From Deltaproteobacteria bacterium (GTDB lineage Bacteria > Desulfobacterota > SM23-61): 5,685 nt of DNA. The notes under the pieces were generated by a model. That model did no database searches. It worked only from the letters and a program-made list of their open reading frames with translations, and was not told where the DNA came from. Shown piece by piece: positions 1 through 5,241 of the stretch. Within the stretch, counting starts at the first letter, position 1. Each line of letters begins with the position of its first letter. Position numbers and translations under genes: made by a program. The stretch lies in the NCBI GenBank assembly GCA_026388915.1, contig JAPLIW010000073.1:1-5685 (forward strand), given 5' to 3'.

Positions 1-2
1 TG

Positions 3-455
3 AAGCAGGGGGGAACTGGAAGCCGTTCGGAATTGGAGGAACAGCCGGATTTTCTCCCCGATCTTTGCGAGAGCGGCACCCCCAACGCAGTGGGAATCGC
101 CGGGCTTTTGGCCGGGCTGGATTTTGTGCTGCGGGAAGGGGTGGAGAAAATCCGGGTTCATGAGATGAAGCTTACCCAAAAACTCCTGCAAGGGCTGTTG
201 GCGATTCCCGGGGTCGTTCTGTACGGTCCCCGGGACGCCCGGAAGCAGCTGAGCACGGTTTCTTTCAATATCCAGGGAATCGAGCCATCGGAAGTGGGCC
301 TGAAGCTGGATGAGGAGTTTGGAATTCTCTGCCGGGTGGGACTTCACTGCTCTCCGGCCTCCCACCGGACCATCGGGACTTTCCCGCAGGGAACCGTGCG
401 GTTTGGCCTGAGTTACTTGAATCGGGAACTCCATTCATTTCGCCCTCCGGGCTGA
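3..455 (+). CDS. Cysteine desulfurase family protein (aminotransferase class V), C-terminal part
   Basis: This is the C-terminal ~150 residues of a PLP-dependent, SufS/NifS-like cysteine desulfurase-family enzyme, which would take sulfur (or selenium) from cysteine or selenocysteine as an enzyme-bound persulfide in the cytoplasm. The gene enters from the left edge already open, so its start and PLP lysine region lie outside the window. Visible family signatures are QGGTGSRSE at the left edge, ESGTPNAVGIAGL, TVSFNIQG, and RVGLHCSPASHRTIGTF, whose Cys (codon 348-350) is at the position of the catalytic persulfide cysteine. TVRFGLSYLN is the usual near-terminal strand. After LSYLNRE the reading frame gives a short tail (LHSFRPPG) unlike the family, ending at a TGA at 453-455, whereas family members continue about 20 more residues. 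That missing tail is readable in another frame and merges with the DUF3343 domain, so the end looks frameshifted. Family assignment is secure; the exact subfamily is inferred. Confidence 0.88.
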   Translation, partial: KQGGTGSRSELEEQPDFLPDLCESGTPNAVGIAGLLAGLDFVLREGVEKIRVHEMKLTQKLLQGLLAIPGVVLYGPRDARKQLSTVSFNIQGIEPSEVGLKLDEEFGILCRVGLHCSPASHRTIGTFPQGTVRFGLSYLNRELHSFRPPG

Positions 456-621
456 GAAATTGGTGAAAGCCAAAGGGATATCCTATAAGCTGATCCCCGT
501 CCCCCGCCACCTCAGCTCCGACTGCGGCGTCTGTCTGCGTATTCCCTGGGAGAAAAAAGGAGAGGTCCTGGGGATTCTGGCTCAATCCGGCGTGAAGGTA
601 GACGGAGTTCATCCGTTGTAG
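421..621 (+). pseudogene. DUF3343 (Se/S carrier-like) domain, no start codon, frameshifted from the desulfurase
   Basis: Translating from 421 in the frame +1 to the desulfurase gives SIHFALRAEKLVKAKGI followed by YKLIPVPRHLSSDCGVCLR and ending VKVDGVHPL at TAG 619-621. This matches the whole DUF3343 (PF11823, putative Se/S carrier-like) fold: the ALRAEK helix, the KLIPVPR strand and the SSDCGxC motif with two cysteines. Such small proteins are commonly next to or fused with cysteine desulfurase-family genes linked to selenium or sulfur handling. An in-frame stop at 418-420 precedes it, and no ATG/GTG/TTG occurs before TTG 460 and GTG 463, which lie inside the domain. It therefore cannot be made whole as an independent protein with a normal start. 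Either a single extra base (for example in the GGG at 424-426) breaks a natural fusion, a deletion joined two neighbouring genes, or this is a sequencing error. Domain identity is confident; functional status is unresolved. Confidence 0.8.
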
Positions 622-677
622 GATGGATGAAAGATTTCCGGAAGTATCTAACCCGGCAAGGCCGGAACCAAACAAGG

Positions 678-722
678 AATTGTAGGAACGATCAGGCCCA
701 ATGCGTGATGGCCCCTACAATT
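678..722. repeat. Imperfect inverted repeat (hairpin), possible terminator
   Basis: Arms AATTGTAGG (678-686) and CCTACAATT (714-722) are perfectly complementary. The pairing resumes inside with ATCA (691-694) and TGAT (706-709), giving a symmetrical 17-bp stem with three mismatches around an 11-base loop. The right arm is followed by TTTTA, so it could act as a weak Rho-independent terminator for the desulfurase/DUF3343 transcript 57 bases upstream. The outer TTGTAGG...CCTACAA form also resembles dispersed short intergenic repeats seen in many environmental bacterial genomes, which is a recollection rather than a search result. The stem is certain; the function is not. Confidence 0.6.
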
Positions 723-784
723 TTATCACCTCAGATATTTTCTCAAAGAAAAATGAGAAGTTAGGTAGTTTTTTTGACATTTCC

Positions 785-877
785 ATGGCTGACGAGATGG
801 AATCCCGGCTTACCGTCAACGCAACCACCCGCCACCAACTCCTCGAAGCCACCCTTAGTGAGGCCATAGCACTATGA
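785..877 (+). pseudogene. hsdS: Remnant of type I restriction specificity subunit (HsdS), C-terminal tail
   Basis: A 30-codon stretch reads MADEMESRLTVNATTRHQLL and then EATLSEAIAL before a TGA at 875-877. The pattern DE(M/L)E(A/S)RL...TTRxxLLEAxLxEAL is the characteristic C-terminal end of HsdS proteins, where the distal coiled-coil spacer helix finishes the protein. HsdS normally has ~400-450 residues with two target-recognition domains; here everything before about base 780 is absent. The frame is open back to 686, but that upstream translation crosses the 678-722 hairpin and does not look like HsdS, so I place the break near 776-787. The ATG at 785 has no convincing RBS and is probably an internal Met of the original gene. 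Type I restriction loci often carry toxin-antitoxin and accessory genes between hsdS and hsdR, which fits the HigB-type pair just downstream. Identity is by pattern recognition over a short stretch. Confidence 0.6.
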
Positions 878-933
878 TGAGCCGAAAGGGGTGGGTTTGG
901 GATCTCCTAACCGGCCTTATTGAGCGAGGAAAG

Positions 934-948
934 TTCCCAAATTGGGAA
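934..948. promoter_or_regulatory. Palindromic operator upstream of the toxin-antitoxin operon, with a third half-site at 971-977
   Basis: TTCCCAA (934-940) and TTGGGAA (942-948) form a perfect 7-bp inverted repeat around one central A; flanking A/T positions at 930-932 and 950-952 add to the symmetry. It ends 8 bases before a -35 hexamer. A third half-site, GGGAACT (971-977), is the reverse complement of AGTTCCC (932-938) and lies in the spacer between the -35 and -10 elements. This is the arrangement expected for autorepression by the HTH-containing antitoxin encoded downstream, a usual property of HigA-type antitoxins. Binding by that protein is inferred. Confidence 0.6.
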
Positions 949-956
949 TTTTATTC

Positions 957-985
957 TTGACATAAGATATGGGAACTGATATAAA
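957..985 (+). promoter_or_regulatory. Sigma70-type promoter, TTGACA-17-TATAAA
   Basis: TTGACA (957-962) is a perfect -35 hexamer, separated by exactly 17 bases from TATAAA (980-985), a near-consensus -10. It sits between the operator palindrome and the toxin gene. The -10 ends only three bases before the toxin ATG at 989-991, so a usual start 5-8 bases downstream would fall in or just after that codon. Transcripts from it would be leaderless, or would lack the toxin start and serve only the antitoxin. A weaker upstream combination (TTGGGA 942-947 and TAAGAT 963-968, spacing 15) might serve the full operon. Confidence 0.6.
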
Positions 986-988
986 AGA

Positions 989-1282
989 ATGAGAGTTATC
1001 GCCAAGAAAGCCCTGCGCGAGTTTTGGGATAGATTTCCCGATGCCGAGGATGCCCTGAAAACCTGGTATGCCGAAGCGGAAAGGGCCGCTTGGTCGAACC
1101 CTGGAGAAATCAAGGCCCAATACCGCAGCGCTAGTATCCTGAAGGAAAGCCGGGTTGTCTTTAACATCTGCGGCAACAAGTACCGACTCGTTGCGAAGAT
1201 CAGTTACAAGAATGGCATTGTGCTGATTCGGTTCGTTGGAACGCACAGAGAGTATGACGCGATCAATGCTGAGGAAGTGTAA
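989..1282 (+). CDS. higB: HigB-family type II toxin (mRNA interferase-type)
   Basis: This 97-residue protein matches the HigB_toxin family (PF09907; RelE/ParE-like fold), whose members cleave mRNA, usually at the ribosome, and are neutralised by the partner antitoxin. Hallmarks in order are MRVIAKKALREFWDRFPDAE at the N-terminus, W26 and W35 in the helical part, SASIL (47-51), RVVFNICGNKYRL (55-67) and the C-terminal RFVGTHREYD (81-90). The length is normal for the family and no signature is missing, so the gene looks intact. The ATG at 989 matches the conserved family N-terminus. It has almost no Shine-Dalgarno sequence upstream, only a purine-rich AAAAG, and lies three bases from a strong -10 box. 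Its TAA at 1280-1282 overlaps the antitoxin ATG by one base (TAATG), implying translational coupling. Toxin-before-antitoxin order is typical of higBA loci. Catalytic activity is inferred from the family. Confidence 0.92.
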   Translation: MRVIAKKALREFWDRFPDAEDALKTWYAEAERAAWSNPGEIKAQYRSASILKESRVVFNICGNKYRLVAKISYKNGIVLIRFVGTHREYDAINAEEV

Positions 1283-2472
1283 TGATCCCTAAGGTTATCA
1301 AAACGGAAAAAGACTACGAAAGTGCCCTGGCCCGGATTAACGATCTGATGGACGTCGATCCAGGCACGCCCGAGGGAGATGAGCTGGAGCTGCTGGTCAC
1401 TCTGGTCGAGTTGTACGAGAAGGCAAAGTACCCGATCGACCTGCCCGACCCGGTGGAAGCCATCAAGTTCCGTATGGAGCAGCTTGGGCTGAGACAGAAG
1501 GACTTGATCCCCTTTATCGGCAGCCGGAGTAAAGTTTCCGAGGTACTGTCCCGGCAGAGGCCGCTGAGCATCGCCATGATCCGCAAGCTTAATGCCGGGT
1601 TGGGCCTTCCGGCAGAGATACTTCTGCGAGAGCCCGGAGCCAAGCTTGCGCAGCCACTGGAAGGTGTAGACTGGGAACGCTTTCCGCTGTCGGAAATGCT
1701 CAAGAGGAAATGGCTGAATTTTCAAGGGAACCTTTCGGAGGCAAGGAAGCAGGCTGCTAACCTGATCAGCGCATGGGCTGTGCGGCTCGGAGCCGATGCT
1801 TTGCAGCCCGCCCTTTTACGCCAGCATGTACGGGCGGGAAGCGAGGCGGATAGCTATGCCTTGGCGGCCTGGAGGATTCGGGTTTCTTTGTTGGCTCTGG
1901 AGCAAGATGTGCCGAAGTATCCAACTGGTACAGTGACCCCCCAATTTGTGCGTGATCTGGTCGGACTGAGTTATCTGGACAAAGGCCCCCTCTTGGCCCG
2001 GGAATATCTCCTCAAGAGCGGGATCCACTTCGTTGTGGAAACACATCTCCCACATACCCACTTAGACGGAGCGGCCATCAAGCTGCCGGATGGCTCCCCG
2101 CTCATTGCCATGACGCTGCGGCACGATCGTTTGGACAACTTCTGGTTTACCCTCTGCCATGAACTGGCACATGTAGCACTTCACTTTGAAGGTGAAGAAT
2201 CAAAGGCGTTTTTCGACGACCTAGACCAGGCTGAGGTCGATACGTATGAAAAGGATGCCGATCAATGGGCGGCGGAAGGACTGATCCCTCGCGATCTTTG
2301 GCGTGCAGCAAAAATGGAGGGTACTCCAACAACCCGCAAAGTGCTCGCTTTCGCGGCGAATCTGAGAGTCAGTCCTGCGATCCCTGCCGGGCGTATCAGA
2401 AAAGAAAAGGGGGACTATAAGGTCTTCAGCGGACTGATTGGGAATAAAAAGGTTCGCAAATTGTTTGTTTAA
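1282..2472 (+). CDS. HigA-like HTH antitoxin fused to an ImmA/IrrE-type metallopeptidase domain
   Basis: This 396-residue protein is the partner of the HigB toxin. Residues 1-56 (KVIKTEKDYESALARINDLM, then a GTPEGDELELL motif) are the HigA-type N-terminal segment. Residues ~57-115 form an XRE-like HTH: AIKFRMEQLGLRQKDLIPFIG, then SRSKVSEVLSRQRPLS and AMIRKLNAGLGLPAEILL. Residues ~120-240 are a helical linker. Residues ~240-370 resemble ImmA/IrrE peptidases (COG2856, M78-like): the zinc motif HELAH (H293, E294, H297) is intact, followed by E323 in ExxADQWAAEGLIP, the expected third-ligand region. Classical HigA is ~90-140 residues, so the peptidase-like domain roughly triples the size. The HTH probably represses the operon through the palindrome at 934-948. 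ImmA/IrrE relatives cleave HTH repressors after a stress signal, so a self-regulating antitoxin is plausible but unproven; the domain could also be structural. The start is fixed by the TAATG overlap with higB. Confidence 0.9.
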   Translation: MIPKVIKTEKDYESALARINDLMDVDPGTPEGDELELLVTLVELYEKAKYPIDLPDPVEAIKFRMEQLGLRQKDLIPFIGSRSKVSEVLSRQRPLSIAMIRKLNAGLGLPAEILLREPGAKLAQPLEGVDWERFPLSEMLKRKWLNFQGNLSEARKQAANLISAWAVRLGADALQPALLRQHVRAGSEADSYALAAWRIRVSLLALEQDVPKYPTGTVTPQFVRDLVGLSYLDKGPLLAREYLLKSGIHFVVETHLPHTHLDGAAIKLPDGSPLIAMTLRHDRLDNFWFTLCHELAHVALHFEGEESKAFFDDLDQAEVDTYEKDADQWAAEGLIPRDLWRAAKMEGTPTTRKVLAFAANLRVSPAIPAGRIRKEKGDYKVFSGLIGNKKVRKLFV

Positions 2473-2474
2473 TA

Positions 2475-2561
2475 ATGCCAGTGTACCGGGTCGGACGAAT
2501 CAAACAGTTTTCCGGAATGGTAGTCAAGGATAAAGTTTTGGCCCTTTTCACTGTTTACTAG
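2475..2561 (+). CDS. Possible 28-codon ORF after the antitoxin (uncertain)
   Basis: An ATG two bases after the antitoxin stop opens a 28-residue reading frame, MPVYRVGRIKQFSGMVVKDK followed by VLALFTVY. Its TAG at 2559-2561 overlaps the RBS-like AGGGAG (2560-2565) of the next gene start. Tight spacing on both sides and a non-random-looking composition suggest it might be translated or be a remnant. I recognise no family, there is no Shine-Dalgarno sequence for it apart from the end of the antitoxin gene, and a chance ORF of this size is common. Treat it as tentative. Confidence 0.2.
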   Translation: MPVYRVGRIKQFSGMVVKDKVLALFTVY

Positions 2562-2573
2562 GGAGTCCTTAAG

Positions 2574-2619
2574 ATGTCTACTTTCAAGGCTCTTTATTAT
2601 CCCAATATTGAACCAACTC
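2574..2619 (+). pseudogene. 5' stub of a truncated gene (DUF6236-like start) fused to the tolC remnant
   Basis: An ATG with a good RBS (AGGGAG at 2560-2565, 8 bases upstream) begins MSTFKALYYPNIEPT. The KALYYPxI opening resembles N-termini of DUF6236 proteins, accessory proteins of unknown function, though this is recalled from a very short match. The resemblance ends after ~15 codons. From about 2612 the DNA codes for TolC in another frame, and the original frame degenerates into low-complexity proline-, arginine- and tryptophan-rich residues up to a stop at 2778-2780. The stub therefore marks the right-hand breakpoint of the accessory segment. Any protein made would be a non-functional chimera of 68 residues. 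Confidence 0.45.
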
Positions 2620-3241
2620 CGGCTTCGAGGAAACCATCACCCCCTATCCTTCCTATGAAAAGGGGGTGGATACGGCCTGGAAGAGCCGTCCCGACCTTTC
2701 CGACCTGCAGAAACGAATCGGCATTGCCGTGGAGCTGGTCAAGATTTATGACGCGGGAGATAAACCCCGCGTGGACCTGAAAGGTTCTTACGGCTATCGG
2801 GATATCAACTATATCGATGCGTCCAGGGGAGACGGTCAGGTCTGGAGTGCGGGAGTGTTTCTGACTTTCCCCTTCTTCGATGGGATGCGCAGCCGGGGAA
2901 AAACAGCCCAGGCCAAGAGCGACCTAAGTTCATTGAAGATCGATGAAGCCAAGCTGAAAGACTCCATCGCCCTCCAGGTGCGGGATGCGGTCAATGCCTG
3001 CCGGGAGGCGGAGGAGATCGTAAAAGCCATTTCAGGGACCGTCAGGCAGGCCGAGAAACTTCTCTACATGGCGGAACGGGGTTACGAATACGGAGTGAAA
3101 ACCAAGCTCGAGGTAGACGATGCCCAGCTGAGCGTCATCCAGGCCAAAGGAAACCTGGCCCGGGCCCGGAGGGACTACTCCGTGGCGCGGGTGACGCTGG
3201 ACTGGGTGCTGGGAACGGTGGGGGAGAAGACCAATAAATAA
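2612..3241 (+). pseudogene. TolC-family outer membrane efflux protein, C-terminal half (N-terminally truncated)
   Basis: The frame opens after a TGA at 2609-2611 and codes for 209 residues of an outer-membrane channel protein that would export drugs, metals or proteins together with an inner-membrane pump and adaptor. Visible features of the second TolC repeat are KSRPDLSDLQKRIGIAVELV, the strand region DKPRVDLKGSYGYRDINY, AGVFLTFPFFDG, a long amphipathic helical stretch (SRGKTAQAKSDLSSLKIDEA onward, with QVRDAVNACREAEEIVKA), and GYEYGVKTKLEVDDAQLSV near the end. Full TolC proteins have ~420-480 residues with a signal peptide and two such repeats; here the signal peptide and the first half are missing. 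The first possible start is GTG 2666, which has no proper RBS and would still give a truncated protein. No pump or adaptor gene is adjacent. It is most likely a remnant left when the accessory segment joined or a deletion occurred. Confidence 0.85.
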
Positions 3242-3243
3242 TC

Positions 3244-3278
3244 CCAATGCGGAATTCGGAATGCGGAGTGCGGAATAA
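3244..3278. repeat. GCGGAAT-rich intergenic repeat, left copy
   Basis: This 35-base element, made of iterated GCGGAAT/TCGGAAT units, begins three bases after the tolC-remnant stop. It is the inverted partner of 3431-3466: ignoring one gap, 28 of 32 core positions match the reverse complement. The pair could form a long stem closing a 152-base loop, and might end transcription from the tolC side. A related copy lies downstream of the phosphatase gene. Confidence 0.75.
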
Positions 3279-3430
3279 GAGATACAAGAAGAAACCGTAT
3301 TTTTAACCTATTTTTGAGATACCCCCCTCGGGCAGCCTTGTCAGGGAGGAAATTCGCTAAGGCAAATCAGTCGCTCAAATTCAGAACTCTGAGTTAGGAA
3401 TTCGGATTTGGTCTTGTTTAAGAGTTCTTT
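3279..3430. other. Noncoding spacer between inverted repeats
   Basis: These 152 bases lie between the two GCGGAAT repeats. I see no plausible coding frame, RNA gene or complete terminator. A short palindrome AACTC-T-GAGTT (3385-3395) and AT-rich patches are the only local structures. The repeats and spacer together may be one small non-autonomous element, but no target-site duplication is apparent. Confidence 0.4.
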
Positions 3431-3466
3431 TTATTCCGCATTCCGAAATCCGCATTCCGCATTTGG
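3431..3466. repeat. GCGGAAT-rich intergenic repeat, right (inverted) copy
   Basis: This 36-base copy is in the opposite orientation to 3244-3278 (ATTCCGC units on the + strand). It ends 11 bases before the proposed phosphatase -35 hexamer. With the copies at 3244 and 5116 it shows a family of dispersed elements around the phosphatase gene. Confidence 0.75.
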
Positions 3467-3476
3467 CTAAAACCAA

Positions 3477-3506
3477 TTGCGAGTGAGCGGAGGAGCGTGG
3501 TATAAA
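3477..3506 (+). promoter_or_regulatory. Probable sigma70 promoter for the alkaline phosphatase gene
   Basis: TTGCGA (3477-3482) and TATAAA (3501-3506) are separated by 18 bases and lie ~60 bases before the phosphatase ATG, leaving a leader of about 55 bases. A 6-bp inverted repeat, CGGAGG (3488-3493) and CCTCCG (3515-3520), straddles the -10 and could be a small operator. I could not see a convincing Pho box (CTGTCAT-like repeats), so phosphate control is not supported by the sequence. Confidence 0.4.
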
Positions 3507-3567
3507 GACTCAAACCTCCGAAAACAACCATTCACTGCCGGGAAATACTCTGAAGAAAGGAACTTCC

Positions 3568-5097
3568 ATGAGAATGACGAGAGGAATCATAATGGGAGTG
3601 TTGCTGATAACGGTCTCCTTGGTTTGGTTTTTTCCGGCCCAGGGGGCCGAGCCGAAAAATGTCATTCTCCTCATCGGCGACGGGATGGGGCCGGAATCCG
3701 TAGGGCTGGCCATCTATTACAACCGCTTCATGAACGGGATGGACAAGCGGTTGAACATGGAGCGCCTGATGGCCGCCGGGAATACCGGTTACTGCTTGAC
3801 CTATCAGTACGGCACGGTGGTCACCGATTCCGCGTCCGCAGCCACAGCTCTGGCCTCGGGAGTGAAAACCCGGGATGCCATCATAGGTAAAGACCATGAA
3901 GGCAGATCGATGAAAACCCTTGTGGATATTACCCGGCAGCTCGGAAAATCAGCAGGAGTAATCAGCAACACCCGCATGACCCACGCAACCCCCGCCGCTT
4001 TTTATGCCAACGTCGTTCACCGGGATATGGAGAACGAGATTGCTGCGCAACTGGTGGAAAGAGGAGATCTGGCCATAGCTCTTTCGGGGGGGGCGCAGCA
4101 TTTCATTCCCGCGGGGGTGAAAGTGGAAGATCATCCAGCCCTCAAAGGGATAGACATAAAAGCTGGATGGGGGGGGTCCAGGAGGAAAGACAGTCGCGAC
4201 CTGATCGGCGAAGCCAGGAATAAAGGCTATGCCTTCGTGGCCAGCGAAAAGGAGCTCCTGGCTCTGGATGCCCAAAAGACAGAAAAACTCTTCGGGCTCT
4301 TCTCCGCTTCCAGTTTTCCCAGCGCCATCGACCGCCAGCCCCAGCATCAGACCGGAGTTCCCACATTATCGCAGTTGACTGAAAAGTCCCTGGAGATCCT
4401 GAAAAAAAATCCCCGGGGGTTTTTCCTGATGGTTGAGGGAGGACAAATTGACAATGTAGCCCATGGGAATGATGTGGCGAGCGTGCTTCATGAAATGATG
4501 GAATTTGATGGGGCGATGGGGGTGGTCATGTCTTTTGCCGAACAAAATCCGGACACTTTAGTGGTAGTAACTGCAGATCATGATACTGGAGGCTTAGCCA
4601 TTGCCTCCAGCAGTTATAATCCTCCCCCACCGATCAAATTGGCCAGTGGAGAGACATGGAAGACGAAGTATAATTTTGCCGAGAAAGTTATCTTCGAAAA
4701 GATGGCCAAGCAAAAAAAATCCTTCCTGAAAATGGTTGAAGATAGCAAATGGAATCCCGCTGCCCTGAAGAAGGAAATTGAAGAGAGTACGGCCTTTGCC
4801 ATAACGGAAGAACAGGCAGCCGCTCTTATCGCCAAGGACTCCAGAACCGGATTTCCCACGATGAAGGAAAATCGGAAGTTTTATAAGTCCGACGAAAAAA
4901 CCCCCACCGCTCTGATGGGGCGGCTATTCGGAAAGGAAATGAACACCGCCTGGGCCGTGGGGACCCATACCCACACGCCGGTTATGATCTTTGCCAACGG
5001 CCCGCTGGCGGAAAAGTTCCGGGGACTCCTGGACAACGTGGAGGTTCCCCAGATCATTGCTGGGGGGTGGGGGGCGACATTGCCAGCCCCCAAATAG
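3568..5097 (+). CDS. phoA: Secreted alkaline phosphatase (PhoA family)
   Basis: This 509-residue phosphomonoesterase would release phosphate from organic esters in the periplasm using two Zn and one Mg. An N-terminal signal peptide (MRMTRG, hydrophobic IIMGVLLITVSLVWFF, then PAQGA) suggests Sec export with cleavage near residue 26. The metal site is complete against E. coli PhoA by spacing: D38 in GDGM, nucleophile S88 in VTDSASAATA, T141 and R152 (11 apart, like T155/R166), E290, D295 and H299 in VEGGQIDNVAHG, D337 and H338 in TADHDTGG, and H467 in GTHTHT. H139 occupies the position of E. coli D153, as in many non-enteric enzymes. About 125 residues separate TADHD from GTHTHT, against ~42 in E. 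coli, so an insert lies at about 350-450, recalling the crown-type inserts of other bacterial phosphatases. The ATG at 3568 has AAAGG seven bases upstream. Two runs of eight G (4086-4093, 4169-4176) lie in the frame. Confidence 0.95.
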   Translation: MRMTRGIIMGVLLITVSLVWFFPAQGAEPKNVILLIGDGMGPESVGLAIYYNRFMNGMDKRLNMERLMAAGNTGYCLTYQYGTVVTDSASAATALASGVKTRDAIIGKDHEGRSMKTLVDITRQLGKSAGVISNTRMTHATPAAFYANVVHRDMENEIAAQLVERGDLAIALSGGAQHFIPAGVKVEDHPALKGIDIKAGWGGSRRKDSRDLIGEARNKGYAFVASEKELLALDAQKTEKLFGLFSASSFPSAIDRQPQHQTGVPTLSQLTEKSLEILKKNPRGFFLMVEGGQIDNVAHGNDVASVLHEMMEFDGAMGVVMSFAEQNPDTLVVVTADHDTGGLAIASSSYNPPPPIKLASGETWKTKYNFAEKVIFEKMAKQKKSFLKMVEDSKWNPAALKKEIEESTAFAITEEQAAALIAKDSRTGFPTMKENRKFYKSDEKTPTALMGRLFGKEMNTAWAVGTHTHTPVMIFANGPLAEKFRGLLDNVEVPQIIAGGWGATLPAPK

Positions 5098-5115
5098 TTC
5101 GGTCGCCTTTTTAAA

Positions 5116-5191
5116 ATGTGGAATGCGGAATCGTTAAAGAAGCAAAGAAATTTTTTTGAAATTCCGCACTCCGAATTCCGCATTCCGAATT
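5116..5191. repeat. GCGGAAT-type repeat forming a stem-loop after the phosphatase gene
   Basis: The left arm GGAATGCGGAAT (5120-5131) is perfectly complementary to ATTCCGCATTCC (5175-5186), with ATTCCGCACT (5161-5170) as a competing partner. The intervening sequence is A-rich and includes TTTTTTT. It belongs to the same family as 3244-3278 and 3431-3466, and could stabilise or end the phosphatase mRNA. Confidence 0.7.
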
Positions 5192-5241
5192 TCGAGTTCG
5201 CCCAACGGAGAATAAAAGGATTCAAATATAATCCCTTTCAC

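Noticed and set aside
33..455. A complete 140-residue protein starting at TTG 33
   Set aside because: The frame is open to the left edge and codes for family sequence (QGGTGSRSE) before this codon, so TTG 33 is an internal leucine of a gene that starts outside the window.
1204..1725. A 173-residue reading frame on the minus strand
   Set aside because: It lies opposite the well-supported higB and antitoxin genes and shows no recognisable domain, so it is an antisense shadow.
2574..2780. A 68-residue protein from ATG 2574
   Set aside because: Only the first ~15 codons look like protein sequence. The rest is the TolC coding sequence read in the wrong frame, rich in Pro, Arg and Trp.
3244..3466. 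A CRISPR array, suggested by repeated GCGGAAT words
   Set aside because: The units are 7-9 bases, directly adjacent without unique spacers, and the two blocks are inverted relative to each other. No cas gene is present.
3470..3567. A Pho box controlling the phosphatase
   Set aside because: No pair of CTGTCAT-like repeats with 4-base spacing is visible upstream of the promoter, so phosphate-starvation control cannot be supported from the sequence.
3477..3890. A 137-residue plus-strand reading frame overlapping the phosphatase start
   Set aside because: It overlaps the phosphatase gene out of frame, has His/Gly/Arg-rich shadow composition and starts inside the promoter region.
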